DNA of 64,000 bases from Echria macrotheca (taxonomy: Eukaryota; Ascomycota; Sordariomycetes; Sordariales; Schizotheciaceae), in NCBI GenBank assembly GCA_030411725.1, contig MU839836.1, positions 1,364,001 to 1,428,000 on the forward strand, read 5' to 3'. This document shows positions 11,115 through 21,620 of this stretch, piece by piece (the stretch's first letter is position 1; each line of letters begins with the position of its first letter). The notes beneath the pieces were generated by a model, which saw only the letters and a list, made by a program, of their open reading frames with translations, was not told where the DNA came from and did no database searches. The position numbers were made by a program, and so were the translations under genes.

Positions 11115-13825
11115 ATGGGTAATACCAGCACAAGAGAGGCCCGTGGCGGCGGCGGCGACGGTACCCAGCGGGGTCAGTACTCTGGTGCCATCCCTGGCCT
11201 GGAACCCGTCCAAAATGCGAGCCATTCCGAACGGCCCTTACACAGGAGGAATAGAGTCAGTCGGGGGGATCTGGGAGGTATCCTTGGGCTAGGCTCTGCT
11301 GCCACCGCAGGCACACAGGCCGAACCGCCGTACGAGCGCCGGGAAACGCGGCAAGAAAGAGAAGCACGAAGATTGGAAAGAGAGCGGATCGCAAGAGTGG
11401 CGGAGAGGGAGAGGAGCATGAAAGAAGAACACGTCGACGGTGGCTACCTCGTGACATTGGGAACATATACCGGCCCCGAAGACTTCAACAAACAGATTGT
11501 TCGGCAGCTTCAGGTATGTCTTGGCCAGGTGGCGCACAAGGGTGCAACGTGACAGCCGTTTTGACATTGTTTGAACAGATCGAGCGGAAGCTTGCACCGT
11601 TCTGGCGTGGTCTCAATGACTTCAATGATCAATGGACCGAGCCTCAGATTATCGCTGCCGCCCGGGGGCTACCCGTTCCTCCCCCGGACCAGATTCCACC
11701 TGACGATCTCATTCCCCGACCACTGTCGGCCGACTCCCCGGCACCCTCGGCGCAGAACCTGAACAACTTAACCGTCCCCATCGGGGGCCGCACACAATCG
11801 GCGGCATCGGAGCACAGCGTCTCGCATACGGGGTCCGCCATTCCTTCACCCGTCTCCGCCCAAGCCCCGCGAACGAGCTCACCGTTCAAGCCGCGTGGTA
11901 AGGCACTTGCTGCAGTTCTGGGGGGTAATTCACGGAACGGGTCCACTACCGAGATCGCGCCGCGAGAGATCAACCTCCCGTACGATCCATTTGTGAATGG
12001 GCAGCCGCTCGAAGTATTCCTGTATAAGGACGCGACGGAATGCCCCATCTGCTTCTTGACTTATCCCCCTTATCTGAACCACACAAGGTGTTGTGATCAG
12101 GCCATCTGCAGCGAGTGCTTTGTTCAAATCAAGCGGCCTGACCCGCACTTTCCCGAGGGGCACAACGAGAACGACCCCAACCACAACCCGGAGGACTCAG
12201 CTGGCTTGCTCGTATCAGAACCTGCTTGCTGCCCATACTGCACACAGCCCGATTTTGGTGTTACCTACGATCCGCCTCCTTTCCGCCGCGGACTAGCGTA
12301 CAGCGTCCCGCCGACGGGTTTTAGCAGCATGAACACTGCCATGTCGTCAAGCAGCTCACTCAACTCGGCATCCCCATCTCCGGCGCTTGGGTCCCCTCTG
12401 AGCAGTAGCAGTCGCCGCCGCACTCAGTCTCTGTCTGCGAACGCCCCCAACGTCATACTAACGGATAGGATCCGGCCGGAGTGGGCAACCAAGCTCCAGA
12501 CAGCGCGGGCCCACCTAGCACGGAGAGCTGCCGCCGCCACCGCATTACATACTGCTGCTTTTCTCATGGGTAACTCGGAGGGGAGATCAGGCCGTAGTCG
12601 GTTTGGTCGAAGGCACAATGCAACTGCGGCCGCCTCGACAGCCGGTGCCTCTCCTGGAGGAGGGAACAACGATGGCGATAGCGGTCCCGGGACTCCTGCA
12701 GCGGGCGGGCTCGAGCCTGCTCCTAGAGGGCAGGGGCAAGACCCAGCCGATAACCGTCGAAGTCGGCTGGAGGATCTTGAGGAGATGATGTTCATGGAGG
12801 CAATACGTCTCTCCTTGGCCTCGGAGGAAGAGCGCAAGAGAAAGGCAGATAAGGAGGAAAAGAAGGAGGCAAGAAAACGCGAGAAAGAGGACCGCAAGGC
12901 TGCGAAAACAGCGGCAAAACATGGCGGACTGTACGAAGGCGCTGATGGGCGGAGTGGCCAGAGTTCTGCGAGCGGGAGCAGCCTTAGCCTACCTGGACTA
13001 GGCTTCGGGAGGAAGCGGGGGAATAGTGGTGCCAGCAACCTCCGAGTGGAAGCCAGCGTAGCTAACGCTATGGCAAGCAGCACTCCATCGGGTACTATCA
13101 CATCGGAGGCCGGTTCAAAGGACAAGGGGAAAGCCGTAGACCGTGGCGCCCCTGCCTCGGCCCCACAAGGAGCAGGCGCAAGCGTGGATTCTACTAGCTC
13201 GGGAGCATCAGCCACTGCTGCCGTCGGCCCGCGCCCTATTCCAACGCCACATCAGCCGGCCGGCCCTTCGCATCTCAGACAGATGAGCAGCGCCTCGTCC
13301 GTATCCTCGTCACTCCTGGACAGCCAACCTGGGAGCTACGTCGCGTCGTCTCACCTCCAGGATCCTCGCTCGAGCGGCCTCAGTCTGGCTAGCCGCTCTA
13401 ACGCGAGTGAAGATGGCGATGCAGAGCGGGATCCCAGCGCGAGCACCGAACCCATGTTCAATTTTCGAAGTCTGGCCGAAGTGGTGGGCGTTAGCTTGGA
13501 GGGCGAGCACGCCGGAAGACGCCTAAGCCAAATCGAAGCCGATAAGAAGGCTGCTCTCGACTCGCCGGCAGAGGAAAGGATCGAGAACACATCCTCGGAC
13601 GGCTTTGAAGGGATCGAGCAGAGCATCTCGACATTGAGGGGGGAGAGCTTCGAAGAAGGGGAGAGTCAAGGGAACGAGACGACTATCACAATCCCAAGCC
13701 AGAGTGCACCTCCCGAGGTTACCGTGACACCCGTTACACCGGCGATTTATGAGCAGAGCGGCGAGGACGCCAAGCGTCTTGGCTGTGAGATGACAGTGGA
13801 ACACGAACGCCAAGTCACGCAGTAG
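11115..13825 (+). CDS. SIP5: Sip5-like RING/zinc-finger protein
   Basis: Two exons, 11115-11513 and 11579-13825, encode 881 residues. The N-terminus MGNTSTREARGGG has Gly2 followed by Ser/Thr, a plausible N-myristoylation site. A conserved block, YLVTLGTYTGPEDFN, precedes the intron. From about residue 288 there is a Cys-rich module (CPICFLTYP, then HTRCCDQAICSECF, then CCPYCTQPDFGV) diagnostic of fungal Sip5. The rest is low-complexity and Ser-rich, with a charged Lys/Glu/Arg coiled-coil around residues 540-580. In yeast, Sip5 binds Snf1 kinase and the Reg1/Glc7 phosphatase; that role is carried over by homology only. The C-terminal half looks disordered. Confidence 0.9.
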
Positions 13826-14358
13826 GGCGTCGTCCTACGTCAACTGGCTCGCATCATGGCCAGGAATGGCCAGAAATCTGGCTTTTAGGGGAGAGGGTAT
13901 GTGTTTCGGAGACTTGATTCTGTTGCAAAAGTATCTCGAGCATTGCGGTCCGAGAGCATCCAATGGTTCGGTACGGGTCCCATCTTTCCCGGCGGCACAT
14001 CGGGGTGGAGGTATCTCGTGTATTAGACGGATGGGGGAGTATCACCGGGGACTTCAGCGGTCTATTTATTGTTGTTTTTGCATACCTGTGGACGTGTTTC
14101 TTTTGTCTTCCACGTGCACGCAATGTCGGCCTAGATTGAGCACAGCTTCGGATTGCGGGACGTTACAGAAGAGTACAGGATGCAGTGGAGGATGGAACAG
14201 AGGCACAGTGGAAGGGGATGCATTTTTGGTTATCACGAAGGCAGTTTCCTCTGCTCTCGAGAACTGGAGTACTGGTACAATATGAATGGGTCAAGTCATT
14301 GCACACTTCGTGCCTTATGTATGACTTCCTTTCTTGGTTGATGATTGCACCAACTTGT
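13826..14358. other. Convergent 3' region between SIP5 and the aldo/keto reductase
   Basis: About 530 bp between two converging stops. It should contain both 3' UTRs. The small frames on both strands show no recognisable domain. Confidence 0.6.
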
Positions 14359-15630
14359 TTATGAAACCCCACCGGCCGCCTTGGAGCACTCGTGTGTTGC
14401 AATTACACCGTCATCCGGGACTTGACCTCTATCCTCTGGCCGCCTGCGGTTGACGTAGCCCGCCCTCGGGCTTTGCCAGGCGTAGTCTTTCCATCTCCCC
14501 AAAGCAGGCCACATCTTCTCCTTCACCAACCTCATCACTTTCTCTCGTCTCTCTGAGTCTGGCTCGTATCCGGCGGTCGAGTCCTTTCCTGAAAGCACGC
14601 CACGCCACTCCTTAACCGTCTCTTCAAGCTCGGCGATGGAGGAAACACCACAGACACTCGCACCGACCTTTGCAGTCCCTGACGGCACCGAGACCTCGGC
14701 CAGAGCGCCAACCCTTGCCCACTCCTCCAATGACCAGCGGATGGCCACCGACTCTAGCCTCTCCCCTGAGGCCTCCGCGATACGGGCCAGCTCCTTGCAG
14801 GCAAGACGAAGCTCAGGCGGCGATGGATGCCACTTGGCCAGCGGGCTGTCACTCTCGGCACCGGACGGCACGGGATCGGCCGGTATGCCCTTGCTCGTCA
14901 GCAGGCCCATTCCCAACATGCTCGCGTTGAGCACGACATTGACGCCCGCGGCCTTAAGCCGTGAGAGCGGGCTGGCCGGGTCGTTGTCCCCGGTGTCCAC
15001 TAGCGGCAGCCCGAGCGTCCGGTCCTGGATGGTGAAGTGGCAGAAGCTCAGCACGGCGTCGAGCGGCTCGCCAGTCTCGGCTAGGATCTTCTCGGCCAGG
15101 CTACAGAGCACGTCGACGGGGTACCCGCTGATGCCGACGTAGCGGATGAGCCCTTCCTCGTCACGCAGGCGGCGCAGCTCGCGGACGGCGCCGACCACCT
15201 CGTCGGGCGAGACGAATTCGACGTCGTGTGTGTAGACGAGGTCGAGGTACGGCGTGTGCAGGCGCTGCAGGCTGCGCAGGACCGAGTAGCGGATGTAGGC
15301 GGGCGAGTAGTCAAACTCTTCGCTGCCGATGCGGCCGGCCTTGGTGATGAGTTTGAAGCTTGAGCGCGGCAGCGGGACGGGCGTCGGGTTCGACTCGGTC
15401 GGCACGGGCTTCATGAGTGCCTTGAGGGCTGTGCCGAGCAGGATCTCGGACGGGCCGTAATACGGGCTCGTGTCGAAGGCGTTGACGCCGAGGGCGATGG
15501 CCCGCGCGACGATGTCGCGGTAGGGCATCGAGAGTGGATCTGCTACATATTGTGTGTTGAACGTCGCCGTGCCGAGGATCAAGGGAGGTAGAACTGTGTT
15601 GAGCGGGGGGCGCTGCTGCGGGTTCGACAT
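14359..15630 (-). CDS. ARA2: Aldo/keto reductase, D-arabinose dehydrogenase (Ara2) type
   Basis: A single exon of 423 residues. The AKR tetrad is visible: Asp53 and Tyr58 in NAFDTSPYYGPSE, Lys97 in LITKAGR and His135 in LVYTHDVEF. The long N-terminal half, the YTHDVEF motif and SFCHFTIQD near the middle match the NAD-dependent D-arabinose dehydrogenase/L-galactose dehydrogenase branch. This branch makes D-arabinono-1,4-lactone, the precursor of D-erythroascorbate, the fungal vitamin C analogue. No targeting signal is seen, so it is probably cytosolic. The last 40 residues (Arg-, Pro- and Gly-rich) are poorly conserved and could hide a misplaced 3' end. Confidence 0.88.
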   Translation of the reverse strand: MSNPQQRPPLNTVLPPLILGTATFNTQYVADPLSMPYRDIVARAIALGVNAFDTSPYYGPSEILLGTALKALMKPVPTESNPTPVPLPRSSFKLITKAGRIGSEEFDYSPAYIRYSVLRSLQRLHTPYLDLVYTHDVEFVSPDEVVGAVRELRRLRDEEGLIRYVGISGYPVDVLCSLAEKILAETGEPLDAVLSFCHFTIQDRTLGLPLVDTGDNDPASPLSRLKAAGVNVVLNASMLGMGLLTSKGIPADPVPSGAESDSPLAKWHPSPPELRLACKELARIAEASGERLESVAIRWSLEEWARVGALAEVSVPSGTAKVGASVCGVSSIAELEETVKEWRGVLSGKDSTAGYEPDSERREKVMRLVKEKMWPALGRWKDYAWQSPRAGYVNRRRPEDRGQVPDDGVIATHECSKAAGGVS

Positions 15631-17346
15631 TTTGTCTCTTGGGTTGTATGCCTAGGAGCAATCGGTTGTGCAAGAGGGAAGAGGTATACCTCGGACATTT
15701 TAGGTTCTAGTTCATGGTCGAGGGGTGGGCCGCGGTGCAACGATGGTGGGAAGCGGGCAGCGAGGTCGGAGATAACGAAATCAGCGGTTTGATCACAACA
15801 TTCTTCCCATCGCGGCGGGAAGCATTTGGAGACCGTATACACAAGATAAAGAGGCTAACTTAGAGGATAGATCGAAGTCATGGCCATCGCGACCATGTCG
15901 CAGATCGACGAAGCAGAGCAGATCCGGGGAGGGGCTGCCGGTGCTAATCATCGGGGATGGAGGGGTCGGAGAGGGGCAAGCGGGGTCGATGGTTGGGGAG
16001 ATGTCGGCAAGTTCCGCGTGCATCGAGAAAATGGCCGATTGGTTTGCTTGTCCAAAAGCCACTTCAACAACATCGATGCTTCCAGATCTCTCTCGGGGAT
16101 TTTCTCGCTCTCCTTATCTCCCAAGGCCGCGGTTCCTGATTGTCAAAATGTAGATGTCCACGGAATAGCGGCACGTCCAGCCCAACCGAAAACGAAGCGG
16201 CCGACGCGTCATGCTCAAGGCGCCGAGATCCGGGACGCATGTCCGCCTCGGGCATCCGAACTCTCGTCGACTCTGGTTGCAACTAAATCGAGAGTCGAGG
16301 TCCTACCCGGGGCCGCAATCGTCCCTGATGCCGAGTCCGCCGACTGGTTTCTCGATCACAGATCGCCGGCCGGGAAACCACCCGCCAAGAGCTGTTGCGC
16401 CAGCGAATCGGGCAATGGCTGGTCTTGCAGGCTTCTACGAGGCTTCCATGAGATGGCGTTGCCGACATTCAGGACACTACCCCTTGCATGGTTCCACGAC
16501 TTTTCATTTCAGTGGGTGCGATCACTTTGCGATGGGAGGGATTGCGGACTCAGAAGAATAGGCTAAAGAGTGCGGCGGTGTCTTGCCCTCCAGCAAAATC
16601 GATATCAGCCTTTTTCCGCCCCCCTATATCCTGCTCAATGCTCATCTTGAACGAAACGAGAAAAGGCACCATCATGTCCCGCTCCGTGCTAATATACAAC
16701 AGCACCCCGCATTAAGAGAGGCTTCATTTATCGACCAGTCCCAATTGCTTTAACCCTCCAATCAAGGACCAGAGAAGTACAGCCGTTCGACAAAGACGTC
16801 ACGCTCGCTCCAACTCTCCCGCGCTTGGGATGACCGGCGCCCCTGGCGGGTTATTAACGCGCCCATAGCTAGTCAACCCAAAGCGGCGACTTTAGATTCT
16901 GTTCCGGGGGACCCGTCCTGGCCAACCGGAGCTTGGCCAAAGCTGATGACTGCTGTCTTGTCACCCAGGGGATATTTCTGGATGTCACGTTTGGAATTGA
17001 TCCCATGGTAAGCCGGAGTGCCTGGTGGCTCCGTTGCGCGTCCCGTCCAGGAGGTAGCCGGGCCACTGTTCATATGCTGTTCGGCCTCTACGTGCCGTCA
17101 AGGAAGCTGCCGTAGCATGCAGCGCTGCTCGGATCGTCTCCCAAGCCATGGCCGATATTGTATCCTCCGCATGGACGGCAAGATGATCCAGGAGAACGGG
17201 AGGTATATGTTCTAGGCTGGCCCGCTCCCCCGACGGCATTTGCATGTGCCCTCTATAAAACTTCTCCGGCCCCGAGCTCCCGTGTCTGGCAGACGGCTCT
17301 GAGTTCTCGTCGCCCGTGTTCCGGTTCCCCGTAGTTGTTCGTCAAG
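15631..17346. other. 1.7-kb intergenic region between ARA2 and the AA8 gene
   Basis: This lies between two divergently transcribed genes. The longest frame (15880-16566, +, 228 codons) has no recognisable motif, biased composition and long overlapping frames on the other strand, so I do not call it. A TATA box for the AA8 gene lies at the right edge. Confidence 0.5.
17254..17260 (+). promoter_or_regulatory. TATA box of the AA8 cytochrome gene
   Basis: TATAAAA lies 87 bp upstream of the ATG at 17347, a normal distance for a strongly inducible fungal gene. No other TATA-like element is nearer. Confidence 0.55.
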
Positions 17347-18093
17347 ATGCATTTGCCCCGTGCTCTCGCTGGCGTCGCCAGCGCTCTGAGTCTGTGTAAG
17401 GCGTTCTCTCCGTACGAGCTTTATTCCAGCGGCTAACATTTCACGCGTTAGCCAGCAGGCAGTTCGAGCCCGATTCCGTCGCGTATTCCGATGCCGCAAC
17501 CGGCTTGAAGTTTGCTTCGTACTCAAGCGACGGCCATGTTCAGTTCCGCGTTGCCGTTCCCTCGACCGTCACGGCCGGCACCGAGTTCGACGCCGTTCTG
17601 CAGGTTGTCGCACCTGTCTCAATGGGCTGGGCTGGCTTCGCATGGGGAGGCTCCATGACGTACAACCCGCTCGCCATCGTCTGGGCCAACGGGACCAATA
17701 ACGTTGTTCTCTCGTCGAGGATTGCCTAGTAAGTCGCGTCCGTCTTCCTGAGGTACCGATTACCTGACATTTCACAGTGGTTATTACACTCCTCCAGTCT
17801 ACACTAGCGCCAATTACACCATCCTGAAGACTGGGACGCACGTCAACGCCACGCACTTCCAGGTCACCGCTCTTTGCAAGGGCTGCTCAAAATGGGGAGA
17901 TGAAGAGACGGGCATCACCGAGATTGATCCCACGCAGCAGGTCACATTCGGGTTTGCCTACTCGAGCAACCAAGTAGACCACCCTGCGGATATCGAGTCG
18001 TCATTTGGTATCCATGACAGCACAGGGCACCCGATTTTCGAACTGGCGGTGGCCAAGAACGACAATTTTGCTGCGACGGTCGCTAAGCTATAG
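17347..18093 (+). CDS. Secreted solo AA8 haem-b cytochrome domain (cellobiose dehydrogenase cytochrome-like)
   Basis: Three exons, 17347-17395, 17452-17728 and 17778-18093, encode 213 residues. A signal peptide of about 18 residues (MHLPRALAGVASALSLSS) is followed by one DOMON-fold AA8 domain. Family signs are YSDAATGLKF, the core MGWAGFAWGGSMTYNPL and the Cys pair in CKGCSKW. Met85 in GGSM is at the spacing expected for the axial haem Met of cellobiose dehydrogenase cytochrome; the His ligand is probably His177, His188 or His193. After cleavage almost nothing but the domain is left: there is no flavin dehydrogenase, CBM1, transmembrane helix or GPI signal. AA8 domains pass electrons to lytic polysaccharide monooxygenases (LPMOs) or iron. 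This protein would need a separate electron donor; the FAD oxidase 3.5 kb downstream is a candidate by position only. Confidence 0.88.
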
Positions 18094-18527
18094 ACGGGGT
18101 TCGGCGACATGTACATATCTGGAGATTGATGTTGACTTGGATGTAGTTATCGAAGGTGTTAGAGTTCAATCTTATAATACGGGGAATGCATACTTTTGAC
18201 GTCCACCGCGAGTAAACACGGGATACGAAGAATGTGGTCCACAACACTAGGTGACGGCGAAGAAAGAAAGTATCGTGGTAATTTATAGATGTTTTGGGCG
18301 GGGTAGTATATGCACAGTCTGTATGTGGACATTTGTGGACGGATGAATAGAGAGGTACTATAACCAGCGGCCATTCCGGGCCTCGCGAGTAGGTAAATCA
18401 GGGAAAAGCAGCACATCTCTCTCACATCATGATGGATATCAACCCTCCCACCGTACATTTCGAAATACCAGTCCACCTCATCTATCCCTCTTCCTCATGA
18501 CCCAAACTCTACGGACGAAAGCCCACC
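18094..18527. other. Intergenic region, AA8 gene to carboxylesterase
   Basis: About 430 bp containing the 3' UTR of the AA8 gene and the promoter of the esterase, both on the + strand. No gene or clear regulatory motif was seen. Confidence 0.5.
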
Positions 18528-20854
18528 ATGTGGTTCCTGCGATCAGCCCCCCTCCTCCTCCTTGCCACCCTCCTCCTCTCCGTCCCCATTGGGGCACTAG
18601 GTCTAAACCTAACAGTAGACCTCGACTACGCCCTCTACCGCGGCACGACAAACACCACAACGAATATAGTCTCATGGAGAGGGATCCGCTACGCCGCCCC
18701 GCCCACGGGAAAACTACGATGGCAGCGACCGCAGCCCCCGGTCGCGAACCGCACGGGTGTTGTGCTCGCCGATTCGTTCGGGAATAGATGTCCGCAGGCT
18801 ATGCCTTCAATTCCGGGGATGCCGTTCGTGCTGGGTGATGAGGACTGTTTGTTTTTGAATGTGTTTGTGCCGGCGGAGGGGACTGGGACTGGGGAAGATA
18901 GTGGGGATGGGATGCCGGTTTTGGTGGCTATTCATGGGGGTGGGTATGGGACTGGGGATGCTGGGCAGGATTTGGGCGGGTTTGTGGACGGGAGTGGACG
19001 GGGGGTTGTTGTGGTTTCTGTGCAGTATCGGGTGAGTTTTTCTATTTTTTTTCTTTTGTTGGTGTTTTTCTTTGAGAGGGGGTTCTGGGTCTATGGGGTT
19101 GAGGAGGGAGTCTTTCAAGAACTGGCTCTCTGCTTTGGGGAGGACGGGGTGGTTCACAAGTCCAGAGACTTAGTCCAGGTGGAAGGGATTTCAAACATTC
19201 AGTGGTTCTTGAAAGGAAGGCTAAATGACTGTATATTCAGCTCGGGGCGTTTGGATTCCTTTCCTCGCCTCAGGTCAAAGCCAAGGGTGTCCTCAACGCG
19301 GGACTGCTCGACCAGCGGTTCGCCCTGGAATGGGTTCAGACACACATTCACAAGTTCGGCGGCGACCCGGACAGGGTGACAATCTACGGAGAGTCAGCCG
19401 GGGCGGGCTCGGTGTTGCTACATGCCATCGCCCAGAATGGTACACTTGAAACAAAGCTTTTCAAGAATGTAAGCTCTCCTCTCATGGAGTTATTGTTAAC
19501 CTCATCCCTACAAAGAACTTCAGGTGGCTGACTTTTTACCCATCTGTCAGTTGATAGCGGCCTCCCCGTGGGTTCCCACCCAGCCATATTACGATTCACC
19601 GACAGTAAATCAACACTTTCAAGACTTTGCAGCTCTTTCAGGGTGTACAGCCGGGACGGCTGCGGCTGCGGCTGCGGCTTTTGACTGCTTGGTGGGCAAG
19701 GATTCTTTGACTTTGCAATACGCGGCAAACCAAGTGTCGAGTCGAGCTCCTACACCAAGGGGAAATTGGTATGTTTTCCTCCTTTGATTTCAATACATAG
19801 CTAAATGTTGTAGGGCTTTCATCCCCGTTACCGATTTTGACTATGTCCCTGGGCCTCCGAGTGTTTTGCTTCAACAGGGGCGGGTCAATGGACTTCGGTT
19901 ACTCGTTGGTGTCAGTTTCCCAACCCTGTTTACGCGAATGCGTCCTTGTGTTCCACTGGAGGTTATGGCTAACAAAGGTCCATTAAATAGAACAACGCAA
20001 ATGAAGGAGCCTTAATCCCACCCTCCAACATCGTAACTGAAAGCGACACAGTCTCCTGGATCCGCTCGTACTTCAGCAATCTTTCCGCCGCCAACATCTC
20101 CGACATCCTCACAACATACCCAGTATCAAACACCGCAACTTCCAGCGCGAGATACGAAACAAGCGGCACCGGTCCGGTAACAGCCATGAGTGTAAGCCAA
20201 GTTGCCACAGGTCAGCAGCAGCGCGTATTCGTAAGTCTCACCCCTCTTATCATCGGATCCGAATCTAACTGAGCAACTAGAACATGTACGCCGAAGCATC
20301 CGTCATCTGCCCAAGCTACTGGTTCGGCTCCGCATTCACCTCCCAAGGCAGAGTAGCCTACCACTACCAGTACTCCGTCCCATTCGCAGTCCACGGCTCA
20401 GATCTGACGCTATTCTACGGCCCACCAACGGACAACCAGGGGCCGGATCTTGTTACTGCATTTAAAAGCACAGCCCCCCCCTTCTTTCTCCCTCCCAAAC
20501 TGACGACTAACAACATGAAAACTTCCAGAGATCTACGGCAACTTCATAAGAGAAAACAACCCCTCGATATCCAACGCCGACGCAAACGGCCGCTCTTCGC
20601 CGGCCAATCCGTCCCTCGCGAACCCCGCCTCCAGCTGGCCGCCCTGGTCGCTGTCCAACCCTACGCTGATCAACCTTAATCAGACAGGCGGGACACCATA
20701 CACGGCGGTGTCGGCGCTGGGTGTCCCGGTGACACAGTTCAGAGGTCCAGGACTGCGGAACAATTTCACAGCGGCGGATGCAAACACGTGGGAGGGAGGA
20801 AGGGGAGCACGGTGTGAGTTTTGGAGGCGGATGAGTCCGTTCGTGCCGCAGTGA
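18528..20854 (+). CDS. Secreted type-B carboxylesterase/lipase (alpha/beta hydrolase)
   Basis: Seven exons are modelled: 18528-19031, 19241-19468, 19551-19768, 19814-19910, 19991-20230, 20281-20467 and 20529-20854. They sum to 1800 nt and 599 residues. A signal peptide (MWFLRSAPLLLLATLLLSVP) is followed by the carboxylesterase fold. Visible are RGIRYAAPPTGKLRW, EDCLFLNVF, the oxyanion motif HGGGYG, the nucleophile elbow GESAGAG (Ser220) and the catalytic His467 in VHGSDL. It hydrolyses ester bonds outside the cell; candidates are lipid, feruloyl or tannin-type esters, and the substrate is unknown. Intron 1 is long (209 bp). Intron 6 has no good GT donor: a GC-AG intron from 20468 keeps frame, as does a weak GT donor at GTTACT paired with an acceptor 2 bp later. 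Confidence 0.88.
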
Positions 20855-21620
20855 GAATGAGAACCAGCTTCAAGCTGTGATGTTCAATCAATGCCGGCAG
20901 ATCTGCCGGCAGTACCTACGTATACCTAAAAAGTGTGTGGCCCGGAGACCAAGTGATGGACTACCTAGGTAGTCTAGTCTATGGTGTACAAGATACCTAG
21001 GTACCCGTAGGAATCTAAGCATCGAAAGAAACAAAAATGGTAACAGAAATGTTCTAGAATCTCCCTCACTCTGCCGACCGAAAACAATCCCATCATCCCA
21101 TCAGACCAAAATGTCGTACAATCCCCCCGCAACTGCAAAATGTGCCGGTACACAATCCGGTAGTGACCCGGCCGGGACAAAAAGATCGCTGCGGCTGATT
21201 TGCCGCCAACGAAAACGAAACGTTCCCTCCCAGAAAAGGCGGAAGCACCCGGTAACGGAACCTGATCCGCCGCTATAATCGTCCCTTTTTCTTTCTTTGG
21301 GAGGAGGCATTGGTCCCTCCCCCTGGAACGCTATGCCAGCGGTCCACTAGGAGCTGATTGATTGTTGCTCGATATTTACCCAGCGGGCAATATCCCATTT
21401 ATGTGTATTGCGCCGCCTAGAACATGTCCTACCTTTAAAAAGACCCCTAAAATGGGAACGATTGAAAATGGAGCCGTGTCCCGCACCTTAAACCTTGGAA
21501 TCCTCCAAAACCTTAGGTCGGGAGCTAGTTGCAGACTCCATCGATTTGTGTGCTGAGATGGGTAGGTGAGGTTGGCGAAAAATAACAAAAGGGGCTACCG
21601 TCCTAAACAGAGAGGTCATC
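20855..21620. other. Intergenic region, esterase to FAD oxidase
   Basis: About 765 bp. It holds two CTAG-centred palindromes, at 20961-20972 and 20993-21004, that resemble the cluster at 9041-9068. No coding sequence was recognised. Confidence 0.5.

Noticed and set aside
10447..11292. 281-codon frame overlapping the SIP5 start
   Set aside because: It runs through the leader into SIP5 in another frame; the SIP5 frame is the conserved one.
12424..13215. 263-codon frame antisense to SIP5
   Set aside because: Mirror of the Ser/Ala-rich low-complexity part of SIP5; no independent support.
15880..16566. 228-codon frame between ARA2 and AA8 genes
   Set aside because: No recognisable motif and biased composition; overlapping opposite-strand frames of similar quality.
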